Shown here: piece after piece, positions 48,766 through 56,774 of the stretch
How the letters are laid out: each line of letters opens with the position of its first letter
Position numbering within the stretch: position 1 is the stretch's first letter
Notes under the pieces: generated by a model
Database searches by the model: none
What the model saw: only the letters and a program-made list of their open reading frames with translations
Told to the model about the DNA's origin: nothing
Program-made: the position numbers and the translations under genes
Assembly (NCBI GenBank): GCA_964571855.1
Contig: CAZNDO010000001.1
Location: 744,001 to 808,000 of the forward strand
DNA from: CAYYFX01 sp964571855
Lineage (GTDB): Bacteria > ARS69
Direction: 5' to 3'
Length of the DNA stretch: 64,000 bases

Positions 48766-49901
48766 CGCCCGAAGTCGCCGCAAACGACCTCGTCCGGCGC
48801 GTGGAAGCGGGCGAGCAGATCCACGTCCTCGACGTCCGCGCGCCGTTCCGGCTGGAGAGCGGCCGGATCGACGCCGTGCCGGCGGAGTGGTTCCACAACA
48901 TCCCCGGCTCGCAGCTCGTGACGCTGCCGGATCCGGCCGCGGCCGGGATCCCGCGCGACCGGCCCGTGGTCGTCGTCTGTGGCCGGGGCAACGACAGCCG
49001 CTTCGTGGGCGCGCACCTGAACGCGCGCGGCTTCACGGCCGCTTCCCTGGCCGGGGGAATGCGCGCCTGGATGGAGCTCGTGGTGCCGCGCGCGCTCCCG
49101 CCGCCGCCGGGCAGCACGCGGCTCGTGCAGCTCGACCGCATCGGGAAGGGCGCGCTGGGGTACGTGCTGGTCTCCGGCGGCGAGGCCGTCGTGATCGATC
49201 CGCCGCGGCATCTCGGGGTCATCCGGGACGTGCTTCGCGAAGCGGACGCGCGGCTCGTGGCCGTGGCGGACACGCACGCGCACGCGGACTACGTGAGCGG
49301 CGGGCCGGCGCTGGCGAAGGCAGCCGGCGTGCCGTACCACCTGCATCCGGCCGACGCGCGCTATCCCTTCGACGGGACGCCGGCGCGGGTGGACTTCACG
49401 CCGGCGGAGGACGGACGCGGGATCCCGGTCGGCGCGGTGACGCTGCGCGTGGAGCACACGCCGGGGCACACCGAGGGCAGCGTCTGCTACCGCGCCGGCG
49501 CCGACGTCGTGTTCACGGGGGATTTCGTCTTCGTCCGCTCCATGGGCCGCCCCGATCTCGGCGGGAAGGCGGAGGAGTGGACGGCGGCGCTGTGGCGGAG
49601 CCTCGAGCGCGCCCGCGCGAGCTGGCCGCCGGGACTCCGCGTGCTTCCGGGACACCTCGCGGACGCCGCCGAGCGGAACGCGGACCGCACCGTCGGCCGC
49701 CGCGTCCACGAGCTTGCGGCCGGCAACGTCCCCTTCGCCATGACCGACCGCGACCGCTTCACCTCCTGGGTGCTCGGCCGCACGGGCGCCTTCCCGGACG
49801 CCTACCGCCGCATCAAGGCGATCAACCTGGGCCTGGAGTCCCCCGGCGAGGAGGAGCTGGTGGGCCTCGAGGCCGGCATGAACCGCTGCGCCCTGGGGTA
49901 G
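48762..49901 (+). CDS. Rhodanese-metallo-beta-lactamase fusion protein (MBL fold hydrolase)
   Basis: A 379-residue cytoplasmic protein. Residues 1-107 are a rhodanese-type domain with the active-site loop VVVVCGRGNDSR (Cys73). Residues 118-379 are a metallo-beta-lactamase-fold hydrolase: THAHADYVSGG (His172, His174, Asp176, with Tyr where the usual last His stands), EHTPGHTEGS, FTGDFVFVRS, and the final GHLADAAERN. Fusions of rhodanese and MBL act in sulfur metabolism (persulfide dioxygenase-like) but normally with MBL first. The start is GTG 48762, overlapping the amylase stop by GTGA. The coupling to the amylase is probably not functional. Confidence 0.85.
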   Translation: MTPEVAANDLVRRVEAGEQIHVLDVRAPFRLESGRIDAVPAEWFHNIPGSQLVTLPDPAAAGIPRDRPVVVVCGRGNDSRFVGAHLNARGFTAASLAGGMRAWMELVVPRALPPPPGSTRLVQLDRIGKGALGYVLVSGGEAVVIDPPRHLGVIRDVLREADARLVAVADTHAHADYVSGGPALAKAAGVPYHLHPADARYPFDGTPARVDFTPAEDGRGIPVGAVTLRVEHTPGHTEGSVCYRAGADVVFTGDFVFVRSMGRPDLGGKAEEWTAALWRSLERARASWPPGLRVLPGHLADAAERNADRTVGRRVHELAAGNVPFAMTDRDRFTSWVLGRTGAFPDAYRRIKAINLGLESPGEEELVGLEAGMNRCALG

Positions 49902-49908
49902 CGAAAGA

Positions 49909-49939
49909 ACGGCCGCCCCCGCAAGGCGAGGGCGGCCGT
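49909..49939. terminator. Bidirectional stem-loop between the MBL gene and the redox operon
   Basis: ACGGCCGCCC (49909-49918) and GGGCGGCCGT (49930-49939) pair perfectly over 10 bp. On the minus strand TTCTTTC follows the stem, so termination of the redox operon there is plausible; on the plus strand no U tract follows. Confidence 0.65.
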
Positions 49940-49965
49940 CCGGCGCACGGACCGGGACGACGGGG

Positions 49966-51555
49966 CTACATGGCCCCGTTCAGGATCACGTCGCACTCCT
50001 CCCTGTCCACGTCCATCACGAACGGGATGCCGCTGATGTCCGTGGCCTCCTTCGTGAGGCTGGCGATGTCGTCCCGCTGCAGGTGCGCCATCGAGAACTT
50101 GCGCGTGCCGGCCATGAGCTGGCGCAGACCTTGCGCGAGCCGCTCGTAGTACGTGTACAGGCCGATGGCGCCGGTGGGGAGGTGCTCGAACTCCTCGTCG
50201 CCCAGCTTGCGGCGCAGGTCGGCCGCGGTCACGAAGACCTCGTCCTTCGTGCTGCCGAACCGCTCCACGTACACGGGCAGCTCGTGCCGCTCGATGGCTT
50301 GGCCGAGGGTCTTGCCGACCATCGCCGCCGCGATCGGCGCGCGGGCCATGCCCACCATCTTCACGTACGGCGCCCCGAGCGCCAGGCCCTTGAAGATCTG
50401 GTCCTCGAAGGTGAAGCCGCCGGCCACGACCAGCGCCGGCACGTACCGTCCCTCGTCGGCGAGGCGCTTCGCGTACTGCCACAGCAGGGAGTGCAGCTCC
50501 ACCGGCGGCACGCCCCACTCGTTCATCATGCGCCACGGGCTCATGCCCGTGCCGCCGCCCGCGCCGTCCACCGTGAGCATGTCGATGCCGTACTTCGACG
50601 AGTACGCCACGGCGCGCGCGAGGTCCGCCGGCCGGTAGGCGCCGGTCTTGAGGAAGACGTACTTCGCGCCGGCCTTCCGCAGCTCCTCCACGCGCTGCGC
50701 GAACGACTCCTCCGAGACCATGCCGACGCGCGAGTGCCGTTCGAACTCCTTGAACGTGCCGGCCTCGAACGCGCGGACCACGTGCGGATCGGTGGGGTTC
50801 GGCAGCACGATGTAGCCGCGCTCGTACAGGGTCTGCGCCTTCTTGAGGTTGTTGATCTTGACCTCGCCGCCGATGTCCTTCGCGCCCTGGCCCCACTTCA
50901 GCTCGACGACCTCCACGCCCAGCTTCTCGATGGCGTACTCCTGCGTGCCCAGCCGCGTGTCCTCCACGTTGGCCTGCACGATGATGGCGCCGTAGCCGTC
51001 GCGCTGGTGGTCCTTGTACAGCTTCACGCGGCGCTTCAGGTCCACCGTGTCCACGACGCGGCCGTCCTTGAACGTGGCGTCCGGGTCCATGCCGACCACG
51101 TTCTCGCCGATCGTCAGGCCCGTGCCGGAGATGGCCGCGCCCGCGGCGATCCCCTCCCAGTTGTTCTTCGCGATGTTCGTGGACCCGATGCCGGGGATGA
51201 TCCACGGCAGGCGGAACTTCACGCCCTTGTCCCGGCCCACCGCCACCTCCAGGTCCACCGCCGGGAAGATGGCCTTGTCGCTGTCGGCCTCCAGGCCGTG
51301 CGCGCCCACCGCCGTGCCCATGATGCTGAAGTGCGAGTAGTCCACGGGGTAGGTCTTCTCGCCCGCGGTGGTGATGACCCCGAAGGGCTGCGGGTAGATG
51401 ACCTCGTGCCCGCGGAAGGCGGACTTGCCGATCTCGCACATGCCCACGCACCCGTCCACGCAGGTGACGCACATGCCCGACGTCGGCACGATCGAGTGTT
51501 CCGTGCGGTTCTTCGTAAGGGTCGCAGCGGAGGCATTGACTCTCGTGAGTGACAT
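49966..51555 (-). CDS. FMN-binding glutamate synthase-domain protein (GltB-like, no glutaminase domain)
   Basis: A 529-residue protein of the archaeal/bacterial FMN-binding glutamate synthase family, the central (beta/alpha)8 domain of GltB. The N-terminal MCVTCVDGCVGMCEIGKS holds four cysteines that suit an Fe-S cluster. The barrel shows KWGQGAKDIGGEVKI, YVFLKTGAYRPADLA, LTVDGAGGGTGMSPW and VAGGFTFEDQIFKGLALGAPYV with the FMN phosphate-binding glycine loops. There is no N-terminal glutaminase domain, so it is not a stand-alone glutamate synthase; the amino group would come from free ammonium or another donor, or a different reaction is run. It is the last gene of the redox operon, 4 nt after the ferredoxin-like gene. 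ATG 51555. Confidence 0.85.
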   Translation of the reverse strand: MSLTRVNASAATLTKNRTEHSIVPTSGMCVTCVDGCVGMCEIGKSAFRGHEVIYPQPFGVITTAGEKTYPVDYSHFSIMGTAVGAHGLEADSDKAIFPAVDLEVAVGRDKGVKFRLPWIIPGIGSTNIAKNNWEGIAAGAAISGTGLTIGENVVGMDPDATFKDGRVVDTVDLKRRVKLYKDHQRDGYGAIIVQANVEDTRLGTQEYAIEKLGVEVVELKWGQGAKDIGGEVKINNLKKAQTLYERGYIVLPNPTDPHVVRAFEAGTFKEFERHSRVGMVSEESFAQRVEELRKAGAKYVFLKTGAYRPADLARAVAYSSKYGIDMLTVDGAGGGTGMSPWRMMNEWGVPPVELHSLLWQYAKRLADEGRYVPALVVAGGFTFEDQIFKGLALGAPYVKMVGMARAPIAAAMVGKTLGQAIERHELPVYVERFGSTKDEVFVTAADLRRKLGDEEFEHLPTGAIGLYTYYERLAQGLRQLMAGTRKFSMAHLQRDDIASLTKEATDISGIPFVMDVDREECDVILNGAM

Positions 51556-51559
51556 CGTC

Positions 51560-52273
51560 TCAGTCCCTTCGTGGCGAGGCCGCCGCCTCGGGGTTGGGGT
51601 CCTTCCGGATCTCGCAAGCGACACAGGGCGACATGAAGCACATCATGTCGTCGAACGGGGCCTTCCCGAGGCACGGCGGGCTGAGGTTCGCGCAGCCGCC
51701 GCAGACCGCCTTGTCGGGCTCGTTGAACGTGCAGCGGAGATTGCACACCGGGCACACGTAGATGCAGCCGCCGCACAGCCGGCACGTCTCGGACTTCATG
51801 TCGAACGGCGTGCCGATGGACCGCGTCTGCCCGCGGCCGCGGAAGCCGATCGCCCCCGCCACCATCTGCTCCGCGCACATGCGGACGCAGAGGCCGCAGA
51901 GGATGCAGTCCTCGTGCTCCTGCCGGAACCGCTGCTGCTTCACCTCGAACTGCGCGGCGAGGTCCTGGATCGTCTTCGACTGCGGGCAGGACGCCAGCAG
52001 CAGCTCCAGGACCATCCGGCGCGCCCGCATCACGCGGTTCGACGCGGTGCGCACCTTGAGGCCCGGCTCCGCCCGGTACGTGCACGCGGACACGAGCTTC
52101 GCCTTCGGGCCCTCCCCCAGCTCCACCACGCACAGCCGGCACGCCCCGTAGGGGGAGAGGCCCTCCATCTCGCACAGCGTCGGGATCGGGAACCCGAGGC
52201 CTCGCGCGGCTTCGAGGAGCGTGGTGCCCTCCTCGACGGAGGTGCTCAGGCCGTTGATCTCCAGGGTGATCAT
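51560..52273 (-). CDS. 2Fe-2S/4Fe-4S ferredoxin-like electron-transfer subunit
   Basis: A 237-residue iron-sulfur subunit like the N-terminal part of NuoG or HndD. It begins with a plant-type [2Fe-2S] fold (TLEINGLSTSVEEGTTLLEAARG; CEMEGLSPYGACRLC ... SAC). Next come two 4Fe-4S motifs, CILCGLCVRMC and CRLCGGCIYVCPVC, then a Cys-rich tail (CGGCANLSPPCLGK ... CFMSPCVACE) that may bind another cluster. It has no catalytic domain and would wire the NuoF-GltD fusion to the FMN enzyme. GGAGG precedes the ATG at 52273 by 6 nt, and the ATG overlaps the upstream stop (ATGA). Confidence 0.88.
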   Translation of the reverse strand: MITLEINGLSTSVEEGTTLLEAARGLGFPIPTLCEMEGLSPYGACRLCVVELGEGPKAKLVSACTYRAEPGLKVRTASNRVMRARRMVLELLLASCPQSKTIQDLAAQFEVKQQRFRQEHEDCILCGLCVRMCAEQMVAGAIGFRGRGQTRSIGTPFDMKSETCRLCGGCIYVCPVCNLRCTFNEPDKAVCGGCANLSPPCLGKAPFDDMMCFMSPCVACEIRKDPNPEAAASPRRD

Positions 52274-55200
52274 GAGGGACCTCCGTTCCCCGGGACCGTC
52301 GCCGCCAGGGCGGGCTCGGGCTCCGTTGCCGGGGCGGTGAACTCGAGGTCGCAGCGCAGGCAGCGGCACGCCTCCCGCCGGGCGTCCTCCTCCTTCAGCG
52401 ACATCTCGACCTCCACGAAGCTGTGCCGTCGCAGCTGCAGCGGCGCGGTCGGCGCCTCGGCCCGGTCGGCGCTCTCGGCGCCTTCCGGGACGGCCGCCGG
52501 CTCCACGTGGACGCCGGGCCGGATGGGCTCCGGCGTCCGCCGCAGCGGCTCCCCGCGGAGGTGGCGTGTCATCATCGCGGCGGCGCGCTTCCCCGCGGCG
52601 ATCGCCTCGACCACCGTGTTCGGGCCGGTGACCACGTCGCCGCCCGCGAACACGCCCGGGCGGTTCGTGGCCATCGTCTCCGGGTCGATCCTCAGCGTGC
52701 CCCGGTCCGTGGTCTCGATGCCCATGGACTTCATGTAGTCGATGTCCGGCTCGTCGCCGATCGTCACGATCAGGAAGTCCAGCGGCACGAGGAACTCCGT
52801 GCCCGGGATCGGGACGGCGCTGCGCCGGCCGCTCTTGTCGAAGTCGCGCAGCTCGGTCCGGCGGCACTGCACGCCGGTGAGCCGGCCGTCCTCGGAGCGG
52901 ATCTCCACCGGCGCCACCAGCGTCTCGAGCCGCACGCCCTCGTGGATCGCCTCGGCGATCTCCTCCTTGAGCGCGGGCATCTCGTGGCGGGTCCGGCGGT
53001 AGAAGATCGTGACGCTCCGCACGCCCTCCTGCCGCAGCGCCACGCGCGCCGCGTCCACGGCGGAGTTGCCGCCGCCGATAACGCCCACGTTCCCGGTCGC
53101 GAGGCGCTCGTGGCCGAGGTTGAACCGCTTCAGGAACTGGATGGCGGGCCAGACGCCCGTGACGTCCTCGCCGGCGATGTTGAGCCGCCGGCTCTTGTGG
53201 GCGCCGAGCGCGAGGAAGACGCTGCGGTAGCCCTGGTGCAGCAGGTCGTCCACGGAGAAGTCGCGCCCGAGCGCCGCGTCGCACTTCAGCGTGATGTTCT
53301 CGTCCAGGAGCGCCTCGATCTCCTTCTCCAGCGTGTCGCGGCGCAGCCGGTAGGCCGGGATCCCGCTCACGAGCATCCCGCCGGGCCGGCTGTCCGCTTC
53401 GAACACGGTCACCGCGCAGCCCTCGAGCGAGAGGTAGTGGGCGGCGGTCAGCCCGGCCGGCCCGGACCCCACGATGGCCACGCGCGGCGGCGCGCCGTCG
53501 CGCCAGCGCCGCCGTTGCGGCTTGTACGTGGAGGGCTCCACGCGGTCCGTGACGAAGCGCTTGAGCGCCCGGATCGCCACCGGGCGCGCGCCCGTGGCGC
53601 CGAGCCGGCAGCGCGACTCGCACGGGTGGTCGCACACGCGCGCGCACACGGACGGGAACGGGTTCGCCTCGCGGATGGCGAGGTAGGCGTCCTCGTACTC
53701 GCCGCGGGCCAGGTGCGCCACGTACCGCCATGCCTCCGTGCCGATCGGGCAGGCGGACTGGCACGGCGCGCCCACCAGATCCTTGCAGACGAAGGCATCG
53801 CACCGCTTGTCCACGATGTGCCGCATGTACTCGTCGCGGAAGTAGCGCAGCGTGCTGAGCACGGGATTCGGCGCGGACTGGCCCAGCCCGCACATCGACG
53901 TGTCGCGCACGACGAGCGCGAGGTCGTGCAGGAGATCCAGGTGCTCCGGCGTCCCGCGGCCGGAGGTGATGTCGTCCAGCAGCTCCCACATCCGCTGCGT
54001 GCCCTTGCGGCAGGTGAAGCACTTGCCGCAGGACTCGTCCTTCAGGAAGTTCATGAAGTACTTGGCCACGTCCACCATGCACGTGTCCTGGTCCATCACG
54101 ATCATGCCGCCCGATCCCATGATGGAGCCCGCGCGGGACAGACTGTCGTAGTCGATGGGCAGGTCGAACATGTGCGCGGGGATGCAGCCGCCGGACGGGC
54201 CGCCGGTCTGCACCGCCTTGATCCGGCCGCCGTCCACGGGGCCGCCGCCGGCGCCGAACACGAGCTCCCCGATCGTGGTCCCCATGGGGACCTCCACGAG
54301 GCCCGTGTTCCGGATCTTGCCCACGAGGCTGAAGATCTTCGTGCCCGTGTTGCCCGGCGTGCCGGTCCTCGCGTACTCCGCGGCGCCGTCGAGGAGGATG
54401 CGCGGCACGTTGGCCCACGTCTCCACGTTGTTGATGGCGGTGGGCTTGCGGTCGATGCCCTCCTGCACGGGGAAGGGCGGACGCTGGCGGGGCTCGCCCA
54501 TCCGTCCCTCGATGGAGGCGATGAGCGCCGTCTCCTCGCCGCACACGAACGCGCCCGCGCCGCGGACGAGCTGGATGTCGAAGCGGAAGCCGGTGCCGAG
54601 GATGTTCGCGCCCAGGAGCCCCAGCTCCCGCGCCTGGCGCAGCGCGATCACGAGGTGCTTGATGGCCAGCGGGTATTCGTTGCGGACGTAGATGACGCCC
54701 TCGTCCGCGCCGGTGGCGAACGCGCCGATCAGCATGCCCTCGAGGATGCTGTGCGGGTTGCCCTCCAGGACGCTGCGGTCCATGTACGCGCCGGGGTCGC
54801 CCTCGTCCGCGTTGCAGACCAGGACCTTGCCGCGCGCGCCGGGCTGCCGCGCCAGGAGCTCCCACTTCGTGCCGGTCGGGAAGCCGGCGCCGCCGCGGCC
54901 GCGCAGCCCGGACTCCTTGATCTCCCGCAGGACGCGCTCGCGGTCGTTCGCCTCCAGCGCCTTCGCGAAGGCCTCGTAGCCGCGGTCCTGGATGTAGGTG
55001 TAGACGCGGATCGGGTCGACCCGCTCGTTGTGCGAGAGGATGGAGCGCGTCTGGTTGCCGAAGAACACGAGATCGTCCTGCTTGCGGACGGTCCGGCCCG
55101 TGCGCACGTCCACGGGGAGCAGTTCCTCGATCACCTTCCGGCTCACGGCGGCGCGCACGATGCGGGCCATGTCCTTCGGGGCGACCTTCGGGTAGAAGGC

Positions 55201-55452
55201 GCGGGTGGGCTCCACGAGCACCGACGGCTCCATCTCGCAGAAGCCGTGGCACCCGGTGACCCGCAGTCGGACTTCGCTGTCCAGCTCGCTGGACAGGATC
55301 TCGCGCTTCGCGGCCCGGATCAGGGCGTTCGCCCCGCTGGCCTGCCCGCAGGTGCCCGCCGAGATGACGATGACGGGGACATGCGGGTTGACATTGGCCA
55401 GGATCCGGTCCCGCAGCGCGTGGAACGCGGCCAGCGATTTCAGAGTGTCCAC
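52270..55452 (-). CDS. Natural fusion of a NuoF/HytB-like NADH:FMN subunit and a GltD/NfnB-like NADPH flavoprotein
   Basis: A 1060-residue protein. Residues 1-130 are the thioredoxin-like 2Fe-2S domain (GTCGQASGA, TGCHGFCEMEP). About 130-565 is the NuoF diaphorase: GLRGRGGAGFPTGTKW (FMN/NADH), CNADEGDPGAYMDR, the SLBB region and the 4Fe-4S SCGKCFTCRKGTQRMW ... MCGLGQSAPNP. About 570-1060 is a glutamate synthase small subunit-like module: two 4Fe-4S clusters in CQSACPIG ... CARVCDHPCESRC, FAD loop VAIVGSGPAGLTAAHYL, NADPH loop GVIGGGNSAVDAAR, and a C-terminal CRCLRCD. This equals StnB plus StnC (or HytB plus NfnB) in one chain, as expected for an electron-bifurcating module. GTG 55452, SD AAGGGA. 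Confidence 0.9.
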   Translation of the reverse strand: MDTLKSLAAFHALRDRILANVNPHVPVIVISAGTCGQASGANALIRAAKREILSSELDSEVRLRVTGCHGFCEMEPSVLVEPTRAFYPKVAPKDMARIVRAAVSRKVIEELLPVDVRTGRTVRKQDDLVFFGNQTRSILSHNERVDPIRVYTYIQDRGYEAFAKALEANDRERVLREIKESGLRGRGGAGFPTGTKWELLARQPGARGKVLVCNADEGDPGAYMDRSVLEGNPHSILEGMLIGAFATGADEGVIYVRNEYPLAIKHLVIALRQARELGLLGANILGTGFRFDIQLVRGAGAFVCGEETALIASIEGRMGEPRQRPPFPVQEGIDRKPTAINNVETWANVPRILLDGAAEYARTGTPGNTGTKIFSLVGKIRNTGLVEVPMGTTIGELVFGAGGGPVDGGRIKAVQTGGPSGGCIPAHMFDLPIDYDSLSRAGSIMGSGGMIVMDQDTCMVDVAKYFMNFLKDESCGKCFTCRKGTQRMWELLDDITSGRGTPEHLDLLHDLALVVRDTSMCGLGQSAPNPVLSTLRYFRDEYMRHIVDKRCDAFVCKDLVGAPCQSACPIGTEAWRYVAHLARGEYEDAYLAIREANPFPSVCARVCDHPCESRCRLGATGARPVAIRALKRFVTDRVEPSTYKPQRRRWRDGAPPRVAIVGSGPAGLTAAHYLSLEGCAVTVFEADSRPGGMLVSGIPAYRLRRDTLEKEIEALLDENITLKCDAALGRDFSVDDLLHQGYRSVFLALGAHKSRRLNIAGEDVTGVWPAIQFLKRFNLGHERLATGNVGVIGGGNSAVDAARVALRQEGVRSVTIFYRRTRHEMPALKEEIAEAIHEGVRLETLVAPVEIRSEDGRLTGVQCRRTELRDFDKSGRRSAVPIPGTEFLVPLDFLIVTIGDEPDIDYMKSMGIETTDRGTLRIDPETMATNRPGVFAGGDVVTGPNTVVEAIAAGKRAAAMMTRHLRGEPLRRTPEPIRPGVHVEPAAVPEGAESADRAEAPTAPLQLRRHSFVEVEMSLKEEDARREACRCLRCDLEFTAPATEPEPALAATVPGNGGPS

Positions 55453-55509
55453 AGGAACCGTCCCTTTGACGTGAGGTCGTTGCGGGTGGGGTTTCCCATT
55501 CGTCGTGCC

Positions 55510-56358
55510 TCAGGCGTTGATGCCGCTCAGGTCCAGCATGTGGCCCCGGCATCCCCGGCGGGCGCAGATCTGCACGATCCCGCCGCCGCGGACGACCATG
55601 GGCACCATCGGGTTCTCGCAGTCCGGACAGTGCGACGCGCCGGTCAGCTCCGCGTGGCAGTGCGGGCAGAAGAAGTCGGCGACCGCGTCCATCGGGATGT
55701 CGTGCTCGGATTCGATGCGATAGCTGCCGTACAGGCTCGAGAGACGCAGCCAGCCGTGCCGGAGCCCGTGGGCGATGGTGACGTGCACGGAGGGATGGCC
55801 GTCCACGAGGTGCACGGTGTCCATCAGGCTGTGGTTGCAACGGGGGCAGCTGATGTCCAGCGGGAACCTCCGGTCGTCGTCCCCGGGCTCGAACCGCTCC
55901 GTGCCTTCGCGCGCCGCCTCGAGCAGGCGGGCGACCTCGGCCTTCCGCACGTTCGAGAAGTAGTGGCCGTCGATGGTGACGATGGGCCCGAGCGCGCACG
56001 CGCCCAGGCAGTTGACGGTCTCGAGCGTGAACTCGCGGTCCGCGGTGGTGCCGCCCGGCTCGACGTCCAGGCGGCGCCGGAACTCCTCGGCGACGGCGGG
56101 CGCGCCGCGGACATGGCAGGCCGTTCCCTGGCAGACCGAGCAGAGGTGCTTGCCCCGCGGTTCGAGGCTGAAGGAGCGGTAGAACGTGGCGACGCCTTAG
56201 ATGTCGATGAGCCGGCGCTGCGTGCGCTGCGCGAGCAGACGCAGCGCCTCCTCCGGCAGGTAGCCGTACTGGGACTGGATGGCTTCCAGGATCGAGATCA
56301 GGGCGCCTCGCTCCCCGCGGTGCTTCTCGATGGCGCCGAGGACGCTTTCCGCTTTCAC
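55510..56358 (-). pseudogene. NuoE-like 2Fe-2S subunit with zinc-ribbon extension, interrupted by an in-frame TAA
   Basis: The reading from GTG 56358 (SD GGGAGGG, 6 nt) begins AESVLGAIEKHRGERGALISILEAIQSQYGYLPEEAL, the NuoE helical start. Codon 54 is TAA (56197-56199) exactly where NuoE proteins have Tyr in D(V/I)YGVATFY. The frame then continues open for 228 more codons: GVATFYRSFSLEPRGKHL, the 2Fe-2S ligands CQGTAC (Cys76, Cys81) and CLGAC (Cys117, Cys121). An extension follows with CPRCNHSL, FFCPHCHAEL, CPDCENPM and CARRGCRGH, likely zinc ribbons. TAC to TAA is a single change. Recent inactivation, a sequencing or assembly error, or recoding could explain it. The other operon genes are intact. 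Confidence 0.85.
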
Positions 56359-56369
56359 GGGTTCCCTCC

Positions 56370-56394
56370 CGGGATCCGGAAGACCGGGATCCCG
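56370..56394 (-). repeat. Hairpin immediately upstream of the nuoE-like ribosome-binding site
   Basis: CGGGATCCGG (56370-56379) and CCGGGATCCCG (56384-56394) form a 10-bp stem with one bulged base around a 4-nt loop; on the minus strand it ends directly before the SD GGGAGGG. It may affect translation initiation or mRNA stability. Confidence 0.4.
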
Positions 56395-56605
56395 TTGGCG
56401 GCGTGTGGGGTGGGCGGCAGGTGGGTCGGTCGGGACGGGCGGGCTGGTCGCGGCGGGAGGGACCGCTCCGGAGGGGGACTCCCGGGAGCGGGACAGGGGC
56501 GGGGCAGGCCAAGCAGACCCCTTCCGGCGGGGATGCCCGCGCCGGACCGTCGAACACGACCGTGCGGAAGACGAGTCAACTCGGCCTCCGACCGGGGGCA
56601 TTTCC

Positions 56606-56634
56606 ACGCTACCCGTGGCCGGAGGCGGATTCAA
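56606..56634 (-). promoter_or_regulatory. Putative promoter TTGAAT-17 bp-TAGCGT of the redox operon
   Basis: On the minus strand TTGAAT (56629-56634) is 17 bp from TAGCGT (56606-56611). Transcription would start near 56599 and leave a leader of about 240 nt. The remainder of the 416-nt gap 56359-56774 holds the hairpin at 56370, a lone TTGACT (56574-56579) with no -10, and the terminator of the next gene. I see no recognisable riboswitch. Confidence 0.4.
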
Positions 56635-56701
56635 GACGCGGCGGTCTGCTTTCTGGGGCCGGACCCGGTCGGGGCGGCGGCACGGGTGCCCGTCGAGACG
56701 A

Positions 56702-56730
56702 AGGCCCGGGAGGCGGCGCCCCCCGGGCCT
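56702..56730 (-). terminator. Stem-loop after the glycan-binding secreted gene
   Basis: AGGCCCGGG (56702-56710) and CCCGGGCCT (56722-56730) pair perfectly over 9 bp around an 11-nt GC loop, about 45 nt beyond the stop of the minus-strand gene ending at 56775. There is no U tract. Confidence 0.5.
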
Positions 56731-56774
56731 CGGGAATACCCGCGAATGCCGGCGTTTGCCGGCGTGTGCGGCGC

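Noticed and set aside
51560..56557. Continuous open frame spanning the ferredoxin-like gene and beyond
   Set aside because: It is open only because the genome is GC-rich; the true fused gene lies in another frame with clear NuoF and GltD motifs.
56574..56579. TTGACT as a -35 box for the redox operon
   Set aside because: No acceptable -10 lies 16-19 bp downstream; the pair at 56606-56634 is better.
56359..56774. Riboswitch or structured RNA in the long leader of the redox operon
   Set aside because: I looked for known aptamer cores and found only the hairpin next to the SD and a weak promoter; nothing matches a class I can recognise.
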